A stretch of DNA of 64,000 bases, from the NCBI GenBank assembly GCA_009792885.1, contig WMCF01000015.1, forward strand, positions 5,630,831 to 5,694,830, given 5' to 3'. Source of the DNA: Eremophila alpestris peregrina (taxonomy: Eukaryota; Chordata; Aves; Passeriformes; Alaudidae). The position numbers and the translations under genes are program-made. Position 1 is the stretch's first letter. Each line of letters opens with the position of its first letter. Below are positions 24,601 through 38,625 of this stretch, piece after piece. The notes beneath the pieces were generated by a model, which was not told where the DNA came from, ran no database searches, and was given only the letters and a program-made list of their open reading frames with translations.

Positions 24601-27600
24601 GAGAGCTCATGTCGTGCCATTTAAGAAATCCTTGGTATGCACACAGAGATGGCAGATGTGACATGGGACCCACGGGAGACATGAGCACCTCTGGAAGAGC
24701 ATCTGGTTCTTCCAACACGGAAACAATTCAAATGGTACTGGTTACTGACATTTAGACTGAGTTGAATCAAGCTCCTCACTTAGGAGGAGAACCTAAACAT
24801 AACCACTGACATATGGAAGATCTGATCTCCAATTGAATCTTACCCTACAAGCAAAATTTAGCTGCTTGAGCTGCTGTCGTTTGAGGTAGCCTGGGTTTTC
24901 TGCTTTGTCTCCAATTGCAAATCTAGCTTGGGCTTCCTATAATTTTTTTTTTGTCATACCTGTCACATCTGTAAGCTTTCTAAGTGGCATCTCAGGTGAC
25001 TCTTGGTGCCTACCTTGAATGATTAAATGGTGTTGGAGCCTTGGTGTTAAACCTCTTTTCCTTTAGTCTATAAAAATCACCACCTTTTTTCTTAATCTCA
25101 GTTTTGTCCTCTTTGAGTCCCTGACCTTTTTTATACACCAGCTGAAATGAGATTCTACAGGTAAGTTTTACAAATATTTTCACTTTTAGGCACTAGCCTT
25201 AGACATTTACATCTGCACCCCTAAAATGCATCTAGAAAGGAGAAAAGTACAAAATTGAACATCCCCCAGACCCTTTTACAAGGTCAGAGAATCTTCACAG
25301 AAAAAAAAATCTTTATTCCTCAAATTGCTAGCTCTCTCAGCACTGAAGTGAAGAAATCTTTTCCTCCTGTGATTTTGACATGCAATCTTGATAAAGAAGG
25401 AGATGGCTTTCAAGGAAATGAGCCAGGGTACCCTTTTCCTCTTTCCACTTAAGATCTTAGGTAAAATATTCCACTTTTCTATGCAAAAATCTCTTCCATT
25501 CACTGAGAAAAGGCATAAGCATTTATTCTTACCAGCTAACTCCCTGCAAGAAACCAATCTGCAAAGACATTTGAAAAATATCCCTTAATTGATACCAAAA
25601 AAAAGAGAGTAAATTGTAAAGATGGAGGCATTTAAGATTGTGTATTAAGGACATGTCATCATTTTAGAGGTTCATAACTTAACCATAAAAATTTGCTCCA
25701 GGCTGAAACTTGGCATGGAAGGGTGCCATATTTGTAAGTAGGTTATTTCATTTCAGGCTACATTACTAATGCACTAATGCAATGTGAGCTGTTATATTTA
25801 TTAACTTACATTGATTTTTTTTTTTTAGTAAAGGACAAAAGTTTTCCTTTTCTGTGCAGGTGGAAAAGGGATATACCAAGCTAGAATTTGTCTTTCCGTG
25901 TGCCAGCTTAAAAAGGAGGAAATAAGAGTGGAAGATTTATTTATTTCTTACAGAAATATAGGAAAAGCCAGCAGCTGCTTGTTTTCTAGTCTGGTTATGG
26001 GATATTGTAAATGCATAATAACCTTTTACTACTTTGTATTTTTGATAAATTTAGAGCTCTGTAGACAGAACTGTCTGCATAAAAAGCTCCTGAACTGATG
26101 GAAACCTTGTTTTCAAATGGATTTTGGCTCAAATGTTTTCAAGTGGTGTGAGATAACAGAACCTACCGTCAGTTTCTGCAGGATTTTTTTTATATTTGGA
26201 AAAATAAAAATATATTTTTGAGAAGGTACCAAAACAAGTATGAGTAGGTGGGGGCTTCTAACAATTTTAAAGTCGTCTTTAAATCCTTAAAAATCTCAAA
26301 TTTGGATGCCTTACTGGGCAATATTGAAATACAATATCTACAGCAGATTTCCAAAGAAGAAAAAGAGATTACAGAAATAGATTTCCTGGGACTTGTGTGG
26401 AGTTCTTTATATACTCAATCCCCTTCCAAGATGCAGGCCAACTGTCTCTCCTGAAGATTTGTCTAGTGTGGAAACCTTGCCAGAGTGTAATTTTGGTGAA
26501 ATTTCTGTCACTGCTCCCTGTCATGAATATTTATTTACTTCCCAATGGAAATCATTGCTCATATGAAGGGGAGTTAACGGTTCTTAATAGCCCTTTCTGA
26601 TTTGATTGATGTTTTTGTCACTTCCTCCAGTAAATAGGTTTCTATTAGCATACCAAATATGCTATCTGTCCTCTCGCTTCTGCAGGCACTTACCTGACCA
26701 CTTACTTAGGATTTAAATATCCCTCCTAGGGGGTTTCTTTCAGTTCAGGAGCTCTTTTTCTGCACAAGTGGGTGAAGGACTTTCTGCACTGAGCTTGAGT
26801 ACCTTTCACAGCAACCACATCGGATCTGTTCAGACTGGCTCTTTGGAGGAGTTCAGTAAAAAAAAAAAGATATTTGTTCATACCTTCTACAAAGGACTTG
26901 AAAGGGTAACACTAGTAAGAGAACAATGTACAGAGACATTTAATCATATATTTATATTTCAATTCCCTAAATTTATAATGGGATGATGTTTCAAGGTAGA
27001 ACAAAGGCTGGAATAATTTTTTTTTCGTGGAAATACACCCCAAAGTCATATATCATTTATATGCCATATGCTAACTTTGAAAAAGGAGTGTTCAGAGCTA
27101 GCAATGTGGTATTGCTGCTAAGGAATAAACTCTTTCCATTATTAACTACCCTTTTCAGGGCTGAAGGGTCCTAGTTCCAAAACAAATGCCTCAGTGATGC
27201 TCAAGTGTTCTTAATAGTGCAAATAATGTAAATTTGGTGTATCATAATAGCTCTTGTATTGGGTTACATCCAACAGATAGCATAATGAAATGGACATTTT
27301 ATCTTTTCTCTGTGCAACACTCATTTATATGTATGGCCCAAACATGTAAATTGTTGCTTCTGTGTTAAGCAGAGGGAATATCTGGATGTCCTGGACATAC
27401 CAAAGTGAAAGCCTTGCTTTTGTTATTAGTGTGAGTAGTCTGAGGTGAAGACTTACATCAACAAGTGGTTTAAAGTGCAGTTGCCTACTAGTTCATATAA
27501 ATATTACTATTAAGCCGTAAATCTGTATTCTTGTGAGGATAAAAGAACAGAGGAAAATAATTTATGGAAACATAAAACAGGATCTATGATTGTAGGAAGC

Positions 27601-30600
27601 ACTAATTTCTGGATTGTCCTTATTGCTTAGTAATTTTCTGTCTCAGAAATTAATTTCTTGATTGCAAGCAGATGCCTGTTTTTTCCCTGTGAGGAACACA
27701 CAGGGCAAGGTGCAAGATTAAAAAAAAAAATCTATTGCCTTTGAAGGGCTCTGGTGGAAAACAGGTGTTTAAATCCTAGAGGAGAAGGCACAAACCCACT
27801 ATTTAGTGCTTTAAAGTTTATGTGTACATGCTACTAAAATCATCTAGGCACCCTTGCTTCTGAGGGCCAAAGGTACCTCCTTGCCTGAACTGAGATCTCG
27901 GTTTGTAACTTAGGGACTCACAATTAACATTTTCAGGTTTCTCTTCACCAAATCCCCCACAATTTACTACATTTCTTTCTGTAAACTAGTCTTAATCTAA
28001 TGGAATAGCTAGGAAAGGATAACAGAATACTTTATGAAAAATGGAAATCCAGATTCACTGCAGTACAGCTGGTGTAAGGAGAAAAAAACACTGTGGTTTT
28101 TTTTGTGTACTTCCATTTTTTTCCTGGAAATAGCAAAAGTGTTTTTAATTTTTATCAGTGATTTTAAGGTGCTGTGATTTACTTAGTATTGCAGGGGAAG
28201 CAAATGTGAATTTCATGTAAGAGAATGATAAATGAGCATCAATCTTGAAAACTGTGTGGATGCTACTGTGATTAACACACCCTAGTCCCCCTCTCTAAAT
28301 TAGACCATACCAGCTACCTCTCTCTAAGATAATTTCTTGTGAAGGGGTGAACGTTAAATGGTCCTTGGCGCCTGACCTTGGAGCAAAATATTGGTTCCTG
28401 ATCCAATATTATGTAGTGGGATGGATATAGTGGGATGGTCCTAAAGTGGTCCTCACTTTAAAACCAATATTTGGATTAAGACCTTTCTGATTTACTGTTC
28501 TAGATTAGGGATGGGTTTACTGTGGCAAAAGAGAAGATGTAGTCAGCAACTTGCACTGCCTGATCTCATACTTCTAGTGATGGTTTGAGCAGCAATGGAC
28601 ACAATCTTGATCAGATAAACAAAAAACATTTTTATAAAATGAACACTCCTCAGACAGGCAAAGACCTTCAGTTTTGTATTTGAGAATTCTGCATTTTTTG
28701 GAGACACATAAGGATTTTAAATTTACTATTAATATAGTACTTACTCTGTTAGACTGGAGATAAACATAATTACCAAATTGCCTGAGTTAACCTGGGCAAC
28801 TGAGTACAGCCAGCAGCAGCTACTAGCAATTTTCATGGCTTCCTAAACTCACATTGACCTGAAATGCTACGTTTGCTAAATCAAAAGCCTAGGTAAGAAT
28901 TTCATACTTTTTGTTCAATTATGAAAATTTTAAAAACCCCAAACATCCATCATACTCCTTTAGCAGAAAGAGGAATAATCTTTTGTAGTTTACTGCTATG
29001 CTAAATTTCCATGTAGTAGGGTTTTGTTGGACTAATATAAAACCAGGAAACACCAAATAGTCCTTCACTGCACCAATGTTACAGCAGCAATTTCCTGCAT
29101 TTTAGCTTTTTTCCAGAGAAAAAGTGAGCAAGCAGTACTTAGGCTAAAATATAGTCCTATCATTTTTCCATAAAATATTGATAAGGAATAAACACTTAGT
29201 ACCCCTAGTGTGAATTCACTGGACTTCACAAAACCCTAATATATGGATTAAGAAATGTTAACATAATCCTTTTATGGGAACTAAAATCAATTACATGTCA
29301 GCTTTGTAGTATTATAAATGTATTTAGTCAGCATAGAATTTTTCCAGCAGCGCTCGTTGCAGATTGAAATTGACTAACCAGATGTTAAATATTAAATAGA
29401 ACTAATCAAAGTATGGTTCAAGAGATTTTAAAAACAATGATCAAAGAGAGCTATTTATTACCTGATTCATGTTTCTATTCAAACACTGCTCCTATGATGT
29501 TATATCTACCTGAATTTAGTTTGCTGCAAGCTCTTAATTTTTTTCGGTTAACATGAATGAGAAATATAATTCAATAAAAGTATGTTAATGCAGTACCATA
29601 GGCAGAAAGGCACAAAGCTCAGGGAATTACAAGCAAAATTTGCTGGAACAAAGTGTATGTTAGGAGCAAAATTAACGTTAGGCCTGATCTGCAGATGACC
29701 AAATGAAGAGATATTCTTTCAACGAATTATACACATTATGGGCCATTATGTAAAAAAATAAGTTTTATATTGTTTGCATGATAAATTTCATGCATAACTT
29801 AAGCAATATTGTAGCAATAGCAAGAATAGCTTCTGGCTGTGATGTGAAAGCAGGAGGGGCCCAGTAATTGCAAAAGAAAATCATGGGTTATGCTTAATTG
29901 CGGAATTGTTTTAACACAGAATGTGTAAGTTTGGGCTCTGAAATCCACAAGAAGTTATATAATTGGTGGGGTTTCTTTTCAAGGAGACTGAGCACTTCTC
30001 GGTCTCACTGAAGCCAGGAGAAATTCAAGTGAGGGGCTGGCTGCTCCTCTACCTTGCACTGCACAAGGACTACACAGAGTTCCATGCAGTTTAAGAGCAA
30101 AATGGATCAAAGGAAATGTTCTTTTATACAAGGCATAATCAATTTGTGAAACACATTATCTTAAGAGTAGGCAAGAGCCAAGCATCTGGTATTTGTTGAA
30201 AGAATATAACTTAAAAGCATAGTTGCTCAAAATAACTATGTGCACTGTTGAGTTTGATAAAATAATTTTAGTCTGTCCCTACCAATTTTATAGTTTAAAC
30301 ACATCCAAGTCATCAGAGATGGTGAAAAACATCTTTTCCAGAGGAAATTTTGTTACTTTCTTTTATGGAGTTTATGTCTTGATTTAACCAGCGGTAGATG
30401 TTATCAAAGGCAGATGACTCAGATGGATGGAATACTGCATGGATTGTTTGTGGCTTCCCCTGCCTGTGTGGTTTCCTCACATCATCACAAACACCACATC
30501 AGGAAAAATCATAGCACATATCAAACAAATTATCTGTGATTTTTTGTTCTTGGTGCCTCTTTCCCTCCTGAGACATATCTGTGAGGGACATGGCCCAGAG

Positions 30601-33063
30601 CATAAACTCCAGGTCCGCGGCCAAAGGCGCTTTGTGTTTCTCAGTGGAGGAAAATGACTCACAGATCCCTAAAGTCTCTCTCTTCCTTCTTTTGTATTAC
30701 AGAGAGCCAGCTGGGCACCTAAATTGAGAAATCTATAGCTCTGCCAGCAGCTGAGAGACAGATGCAGATCCCAGACCACAACAAAATCTCCAGCCTTTGG
30801 ATGTGAAGGTCAACAAGACCTGGACCAGCTGGATCCTTGTGGTGAGGCTGCAGCATAGCAAGTGTGCCAGGATGCACCTTTGGGCTTGGTTTAGTTAAAA
30901 TAGATAACAAAAGCCCCCTCAAATATGTTCAGTGGCACCATTTAATGTAAAAGAAATAAATATCACTCTCCATGTTATGTCTTTCTGGGTTGATTTTTAG
31001 TTTTCTCCATCATCTCCATGCCACCCCTCTGGTCATGAAAAATATCCTGCTTTCTGTCAGCCCTAAAGTTTGGATGTGGCTTCCCTCAACCTCCCCACTG
31101 CAATCAGCTCCTTTGGTCCTTAGCCTTCCAGCCCAGTCTGCCTATATCTCTGTCTTCCCACCTTAAACTGCTTTGAAAACTTCCCCTGGAAAGAAATCTC
31201 ATTCTCAGGAAAGAAGCAGCCCTCTCTTTTCAGAAGGTTCACCTCTGCCAGGGTAGAAATGACAGAAATAAATAACAGGCAGCCTTACTTTCTAATGGTT
31301 GGGCACAACTTTCATAACAGTATAAAAGAAAAAGAAATACACTCACATCCATAGATATAATTTGTATATGTATTTGCTTATACATATACATACGCATATA
31401 TATAAATAATGCAGACACATAAATATATATGTTTAAGCATACACAAAATTAAGAAGAGACAGAGCAATGCAAACATTCTGCCTCTTGTCACAAAGATACA
31501 TTTTTCATCCCATATTTAGGAGTTATGATGGTAAATAAAAAGCACAATTAGTGTCCAATGGTCCTTAGACAAAAGGGAAAAATTTGTGGAAGCTGTATGA
31601 AGTCAAATACAGTTTTCATGAATAAAAATTTCCTCTAATCTTATTCTGAAAAATTCCCAACTTCATTTGCTGAATTTCTGCTTCTCTCTGACAAACATGC
31701 TATAGCCAGGCAGAGGCATAGAAAATTGCAACTTCATAATTCAGCTTTTCCAAAGTTTAGAGCAGCTGGAAACAGTGTTGTATTTATGGAAAGTGCTAAG
31801 CACCCTTAATTCTAGGTGACAGTATTTTTGCCACCAGTGTAGCAATTATTTGTCTAGCCTTGCACTGAAAAAGACATTTAGAACTTTCAGTCTTAATGAT
31901 AAGCCAGAAAATAACATATCTTCTGCATAAAGGATCATTTTAGATCAAGTTTCATGTTTAAGTGGAACAAAAATGATTTTTCTGTGCATTAGTCTTTCTT
32001 TTATGGTTTAAAAATATTAAATAATGGATTTTTTCCCCCCCAAATACTGTGGTAAACCTATTCAGGCAAACCTAGGTAGTCCTTGGGAAGTAAAAAGCAA
32101 ACTAACCACTATACCTAAGAGCTACAAAATGGTTTACTTTTATTACTCTTGTACAAAAAGGCCCCAAAGCCTCAGAGCTATGATTCTCCAAATCACTGCT
32201 TTCTAAGCTTGACTGATTGATTTAAAAGCTTGCGAGAGATTTATAATGATTCACTGTGTAAGCCACTGATTTTATATTTAAGTCAGAAGACTGCTTTTAA
32301 ATGACAGAAAACTTTAGACCTAACATTGGACTCAGCAGGTGATCCACTGTTTGCTCAGAATTAAAATGGCAGCATTTTGCTGGCACAAGTGTTTGAAGTG
32401 GGGTTTTGAAGCACAGACAGAATGCAATTTATCTAAGATTATTGCAGAGAGCATTGAAATCTATGCCAGAATTTTCAAAGCTCCCCCTCTCTGTGTTTAA
32501 TGTAGTAGGTATGCAAATAGCTGGATGATCAGTATTTTTTCCACAGGTATTCTCAAAGATAATTTTAAGCACCTGTCTTTTGAGATTCTGTACAGATGGC
32601 CAGAATTTGAAACAAGATTAATTACTCTAGTAATTTTGTGTTGGTCTAGAAGCAGAATTATTTTCCCAGGCTGATTGATTGTGGGATAAAGAAACAAAAG
32701 GAGATGTGCTATATAGTGGAAGTAACAAATCATGTATACTCCAGTACTCATGAGGAGTGAAAACAGAAAAGGGAAGAGAGGAGGAAGGAATGAGGAAAGA
32801 GAGGTTATTGCTTCTCTTCTAAGGCTTCATCGAGGACACAGTGGCTGACCTTGACTTCTGCAGTGTGAGATTGGTTAGACAAGGCAGCAGATTTGGTAAA
32901 CTCACTGCAGTTTTTAGCCACAAGGAATAGCAAACTTGCTAGGGATACCTTGTCAAAAACGCTTCTCCTGCGTGGCAGAGCTATATAGGGCAAGGTAATG
33001 CACTTGCTAACCTGCATTTGGGGAGATTCAGGATTGCACCCCAGGTGCCCCCATCTTTAGCAG
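21679..33063. other. Long AT-rich stretch, no gene recognised
   Basis: Over 11 kb without a confident feature. Small items seen: a T run near 24948, AATATTGG/CCAATATT words arranged as inverted copies (28387-28410) beside a 12-bp tandem unit (28415-28438), and TA-rich DNA at 31360-31432. Several acceptor-like tracts occur (for example AG at 30711-30712) but the downstream frames close at once. A lysine/glutamate-rich open frame at 26248-26454 has no splice or family support. The block 24060-24900 has higher complexity and might be an old unclassified repeat. Confidence 0.5.
29983..30030 (+). repeat. Possible ancient amniote repeat fragment
   Basis: The words agactgagcacttct and ctcactgaagcca resemble the amniote-wide repeat that contains GCTGAGCACTT and CACTGAAGCCA. 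The match is short and from memory, so family assignment is tentative. Confidence 0.35.
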
Positions 33064-33296
33064 GATGACAAGAAAGTGTTTGCTGTCAATACCCAGTTCA
33101 AACAGGATTTATCAGCAGTAGCCTCTATTGACTATCCACCTGAAACTTCTGTACTTGTGGAAGTGAACACTGGTGTTGTTACCAGCCTGGCATGGAAAAA
33201 CACTTTGGACCACACCAATATAATAAATCTGGCACCAAACCCACAAAATTATTTGACAGGATATGCTGTCTATTCTTCCCCTTCACTCTTCAGGCA
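33064..33296 (+). other. Exon-like segment with paired splice signals, unidentified
   Basis: The sequence CCCCCATCTTTAGCAG (AG at 33062-33063) is a good splice acceptor, and GTGAGC at 33297 is a reasonable donor. Between them one frame is open for 77 codons plus two bases, starting in phase 0. The peptide is soluble-looking with even composition: DDKKVFAVNTQF at the start, PPETSVLVEVNTG in the middle and NPQNYLTGY towards the end. It is not low complexity. It closes at TGA in the same frame if the donor is unused. The next candidate at 35387 begins in the phase needed to continue it. I do not recognise the family. It could be a real exon of a plus-strand gene spanning the window, a decayed one or a coincidence. 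Confidence 0.25.
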
Positions 33297-35386
33297 GTGA
33301 GCTTGCCTCTGAGGTTCCATTGTCTGAAATTCTGCATCAAGTGAGTTGCTCCCAGAACCTCTCTGTTTGGGGACACTGTCACAGCCATTTTCTTGATATT
33401 TCTTTCTCCAAAAGTGAGGCAGGAATTGTCTTCCAGATTTAGGGCTGTAAGTGCAGGATGGAAAATTAGGGTATACACTAGTTTCAAAAGAAGATTAAAA
33501 TATTTCCAAGCAACTTTTTGCCAAAAGTAATGTGATTTATGAGTAATTAGTTGATAAGGCCTTTCTCAGACAATAAAAGTCTAGAGATTAGAGCTTCTTG
33601 AGATGCACATCTGTACATGGTGTCACATGCATGACTGTCTCTGTATGGATGAACATTTTAAAGACTTTTCTAAGAACAGCAAAAACCCCAAATTTCCTGT
33701 AATATGGTTTCCAACTCAACAGATCACACAAGCCTGGGTGATTATACAGCGGTACAGATACACGTCCAACCCAAAAATATGTCCCTTGGTGACAAATAGA
33801 AAAGCACTACTTATAGCTCTACGTATCAAAGTGCTACTTACTTTCTATTTTCCTGGTACAAATGTTGAGGATCAGGGTCTTTTTTTGGTTTCTTTCATCA
33901 CATAAACTTACTGCGAGACAATAAGTCAGGTCAGTCTCTGTAGTCAAAGAGATAGAGACTGACACGTTACAAACAGCTGTGGAAGAGAAGGGCCCAGTTG
34001 TGATTCCCTGTGCATCACTGAAAATGAGTCTTTAATTCAAAATTTGTGGGGAAAAGTGATAACAGCAAGCACCAGAGTTCTGGACCAGGCCATAGCTGTG
34101 AGGTTCTCAGCTGGATGACACCTCCAGTAGGGACAGCAGGACTTCTGTGCTATTGGTTCCTTGTATTTAGTTCCTCAGCAGATGGAAAAATCCTACCCAT
34201 AGCTCCCTATTTATTCTTGACTACTCTTTCTTGCTGGCTTAACATTTTATAAACTGTTTTTCCAACTGTTTGTTTCTGCATCCCAGCCCCCAAAACATCA
34301 TGGAAATATTTTGCCTTATGGCATTGTGTGACTTGGTGTCACTGGTGTCTCATTCTAACCAGGTATTTTTAAGCTGGTACTTTCCAGCTCGTAAGTAAAT
34401 TATATATGTTTAGTTCTTAGTTTGCCTTATTCTGAGAATCTGGTGTAACTGCACACACTATAAATCTCTCTACAAATTGGCTGCAATAGTTTTTTCTTTA
34501 AAAGGCAGATTTTAGTCACTTTATCTCTTTTTAACCCAGGGAGTAATATTTTATATTTGAAACTTTGAAGGTGAAAAATATAAGGCTAGATTAAATACTT
34601 CTGGAAAATCTGAAGAGAATTAAATTATTTTTTTCCTAAATTTAAGAGCTTTTCATAATCGGAAATGCTTATGAAATGTCTGCTGCCTGTGCCTCTGCAC
34701 TCCAAAAGTGAGTAGATGCTAAGACTTGTTTTATATTATATATATCTGTTTTGAAAAAAACCCAAACCATCAGGAAAATTATCTATATTAACTGTTTTAT
34801 GTTGGTGATTTTTCCTTTTTCTTGTTTAATGTTGCATGTCTGATAGAAGAGATGTCTGAAACAACAATTCAGGACCTGTCGCAGTTTCAATCCATTTGTT
34901 AGCATTGTTTTTGTTTTAATTAGAGATAGGAAGCCAGTCTTCTTATATGTTTGATATAATTCTTCTGCAGTCACATCCCAACCCTCAGTGGTTTGTGAAC
35001 ACTGTGGAAATACAAACAACACAAAGCATTTGTGTTTAATTATAATTCAAGATTCAGGTTGGAAATGATTTGCATTATAGCTCTTAGTATAGGCTAGATT
35101 TACAGCAAACACATTAAAATAATTAACATTATTCTTAAATATGAGTCAGTAAAATTGAAAGTGACAGATACTAAGCTGACGAAGGTAATAAAAAAACCTT
35201 AATCTAGTTGAGAGTGGCTAAGCAATAAAAAAATACACCTTTGCAGAGAGCAAATGCTTCATGCCAGTAAGTCTTCAGAGAAACTGTCCTGGGTGTATTC
35301 AGCCGGGGCTGACACTGCCACTCCTGCATCTGCCCAGGTTAAGCCCAGGCTCAGTCTGAGCTGACCCAGCCTTTCTGTATTTTCAG
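33297..35386. other. Unassigned, intron-like DNA between two exon-like segments
   Basis: AT-rich, with no repeat family recognised. If the flanking segments are exons this would be the intron: it starts GTGAGC and ends TTTCTGTATTTTCAG. Confidence 0.4.
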
Positions 35387-35483
35387 ATCCTCAGGAAAAA
35401 TGATGGCACAGAGCTGCTCAAAAGGCTCTATTCTTGCAGCATCTTGGATCAATACCTGTTTTCAGAGAGCTTTGAGGCACATG
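35387..35483 (+). other. Second exon-like segment, unidentified
   Basis: The 97-base segment has a strong acceptor (CTTTCTGTATTTTCAG, AG at 35385-35386) and a donor-like ATG|GTGAGC. Two of three frames are open across it. One of them needs a single leading base from the previous exon, and the candidate ending at 33296 leaves exactly two bases, so the pair is phase-compatible. The alternative frame reads ILRKNDGTELLKRLYS then ILDQYLFSESFEAH, which looks more protein-like but is not phase-compatible. That conflict, and the absence of any recognised family, keep confidence low. Confidence 0.2.
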
Positions 35484-35639
35484 GTGAGCTACAGGGCAGG
35501 AGAGGGAATAAAGCTGAATTGTCAGTTACTTGAGGATAGGGAGACCTGTGATAGATGGCACCTAGCTGATGTGTTTTCTGGCTAGTTTTTCATCAACGTA
35601 TGTCATCTTTGTTTTAAAGAGGTAGCTAAGAAAGGCAGC

Positions 35640-36040
35640 CTAAAGAAGGCATTTATGTCCTTTATTTTGGTGGATGCACGGGAGTTGTGGGATACAGTTT
35701 AAAGAACAGGGAGACCTTGGCTCATCCCTGGGAGCAAGTTCTGGGAGAATTTTCCCAGGTGTTGCTGTTGGCAGGGAGCGAGTGAGGGGCACCATGGGAA
35801 TGGAACCTGTGGGGTGCTTGGTATGGTGACTGCCCATGGAAAGCAGGAAGCTGACAAACAGCCAGAGCACTGAAGTGGAGAAACTCCCCCAGCTTCTCCC
35901 AAGGACCTGGGAAGACACACAGAAGTTGCTGCAATAGAAAAGCTGTTTGCCAAAGTACAAGCCTGAAGAAAATAGCACATCTTGCCAGTGGGCAAAAAGG
36001 ATAGCAGTTTATTAACTATTTCATTTCTATTCTCTGTCAT
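35640..36040 (-). other. LTR-like or 3'-end-like segment, unclassified
   Basis: Read on the minus strand the segment is moderately GC-rich and Pro/Ser-like in every frame. It ends with an AATAAA (35666-35661) preceded by CCCGTGCATCCACCAA, as in the R region of a retroviral LTR or an mRNA 3' end. I could not find TG...CA termini or a target-site duplication. The open frames on this strand (35640-35978, 35699-36040) overlap in different frames and show no family motif. Confidence 0.25.
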
Positions 36041-38452
36041 TTTCAGTTTAATTTCAAAAAAACCCAGAGAGTTACGGTTTGGAGTATTTTTTTATTTTAT
36101 TTTATTTTTTTAGGTGAAAGTGAAGGGCTATGAGGATTCAACTGAAAGACTCTGGGAGAGCTGGGGTCCTATATCAGGGCTGTATTAGTTAGGAGGGGCA
36201 GATATCCATTACACAATGACATGTCAGCATCTTGCTTCTTTAATTGTAAACTTTTACTTATGAGAATGTTTATGTGCAGTCTTGCTGCACAGAAGCTTCA
36301 CAAGGGCAGGACTTTGGGTCCATAAAGAGCATTATGTGCAAAACTCTGTTGATGCCACTGTACAGAAGCTGCACTGTTCTATCCTTGTTTCATCTAGGCT
36401 GTCCTTTCTGGCTGCATGGATCTCCTTCCCCACCTGCCCCCTGGAGATGTACAGTACAAACCAGGTTTTGAGCTGGTTCATCCCGCATAAAACAAGAGTA
36501 TGAGGGACAAGCGACAGCCGCGTCTTCATCAGCATGAAATAGAAAATTGAGGCAGAGTCTAGACATGCTTTTTGCCTGCTGGTTGTTTTGCTTTGACATG
36601 CATAACAACAAACATAAAGAGTGTGCCAGTGTTTTTGCTTTTGAGCTGGGCTACATTGATGATTGCCCTCTTTGTTCTTTCTACATTTCTTTGACTCAAA
36701 AAAATACCCAAATGCCTTGACTGGTGTAAATACACCATGGTTGATGTAATTCAATCGAACAGCTCAAGATCCAAACACCTGATAACAAGGAGAATTGTTG
36801 TGTGAGTCTTTCATATCTGTGTAGATGCTAGAGGCTGATACCATGTGGCACGAGCCAGGAACCAGTGTAGCTGCAAGGAAAGGGACCCACAGAGACTGTG
36901 CCAGCTTATCTCACCTGTGCAGAGGTATGAGCTCTTGGAGCAGCTGAGTGTTGTGAGGTTTGAGAACTGCTTACCCTGTATAATCAAACAGAATAGAAAT
37001 CACTCACATATTTACCGTGTTTTACACGTACCTAAAAAGTCTGGGAGGAATTCTGCTAAATGTAGCTAAGTTTCAGTGATAAGGAAGAGGAACTACAGTT
37101 TTGTGATCAGCTAAAAATATGCATCAAAGAGTGTGGAAGCAACCAAATAATTGTATTTACCACAACAGGTTATGGCTTCCTTCAACAGCTTGGAAACCCA
37201 GGGTGAGGGATATTAACAGTTAATGAAAACATACAAAGGAGCCAGAGGGGTGTGAAAGACATAGTTTAGAGACTCATTTCAATGTATAGAAAATAAAAAT
37301 TGGTGAATTTTGAAGGTGATATTTAATCTTAAATTCAGTTCCTTTTTTTCGTTGCATGATGTCATCATAACCCCTAGGTGGTATTCAAACTTTATAAATA
37401 GGATTTGTCTGTTATTTATTCTATTTGCCATGCATTTGATGTGTAGCGCAATTTTCAGAGATTAAAATGATATATCCCTAATTCTTGGATGCTCTTTGAT
37501 CATGTTTATTCCTTTGCTCCTTTAAACATTGCTGAATAATTGTATATGCATTCACAGGCTGACAACTACATTCCCTGTTTGATGGGCTAATTATGGAAGC
37601 ACACTAGTGTCGTGGTAGTTAAGTTTGTAGCTAGCTTTGAGCTGTAAGGCCAGTTTTCATCTCTCATCTAACTATACTGGAATAAATCCCTGCAATAGAA
37701 ATTAAAGTTATATGGTATGGTTGGAAAAAATTTTTTCAAGTTTTGTGGCTGTTGCAACATTTAGTATTTTAGTGTTAGAAATCTTTTTTCTATCTTGTTG
37801 ACCTCACAGAAATGTTGCTTATGTCTGTGCTGGGAAAGTATGTCATGTTACTGTTGTTGCTGTTGGATAGGTTTAGCCAGTTCTGAAATAATTTTGGAGA
37901 ACCTATTAAATCTATCAAGCATAGGGAGGGGAATTTCAGCATTTCAATAGCAATCTTTACAGAATTTTGTACAAGTTTCTGCAAGGATAGCAAGCACCCA
38001 GACTCCAGAGGGTGGGTTATTCTCCTGCACAACCTGCCTGTCTTTGTATAGCTCTGTGGAACTGAAGTGTTAAATAAACCTTCTAGAAATGAGTTCAGAA
38101 TAGCAGTGTCACAGAAAAATCTTCAGTATCCCCTGAAATTCCAAAAGAAATGTGTTATGAAGTTGTACTTGTGTGACTAGAGCCAGCCCTGAGCCTGTAC
38201 CTGGTAAGAGACTTAGCTCTTGGCTAAATGAGGATGCTAGAGTTGTATTTAACAGTTAATCTGCCTGGAGTACAACCAGCTAATGTTGCTGGCCAAGCTG
38301 GATCTCACTCAGGAATAATAAGTTCTAATGTGGTATCTAGTAACAGCCATACTTCTGATCCATCACCAGGGACTTTGCAGGAGCAGAAGACACAGTGAGA
38401 TATGAACCAGACAAGGTGCAGAAACACATTTCTTGTCCTGATATACATCCAT

Positions 38453-38453
<1 letters not shown>
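36041..38453. other. AT-rich DNA, nothing recognised
   Basis: A short TTTTA-type run lies at 36089-36113. A 140-codon minus-strand frame at 36332-36754 has no family or splice features. No repeats identified. Confidence 0.5.

Positions 38454-38499
<46 letters not shown>
38454..38499 (+). repeat. (CA)23 microsatellite
   Basis: Twenty-three uninterrupted CA units. Uninterrupted tracts of this length are usually polymorphic between individuals. The 150- and 169-codon frames through it are repeat artefacts. Confidence 0.98.
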
Positions 38500-38502
<3 letters not shown>

Positions 38503-38625
38503 TCACCTGCTGGTGATTTACTGGGATGCAGAGCCCTGTGGACCCTTCCAACCTCCTCACACAGCAGAGCTACCCAAGGTTGCAGGAATGCTGATTTAAA
38601 TACCAAAAAAATCAGACCATTAGAA

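Noticed and set aside
28381..28480. Repeated CCAATATT words and a 12-bp tandem unit, possible transposon termini
   Set aside because: The words are only 8 bp, the spacing is inconsistent with an element, and no duplication or transposase trace was found.
36332..36754. 140-codon minus-strand frame
   Set aside because: Overlaps other frames on both strands; composition is not protein-like and no motif is present.
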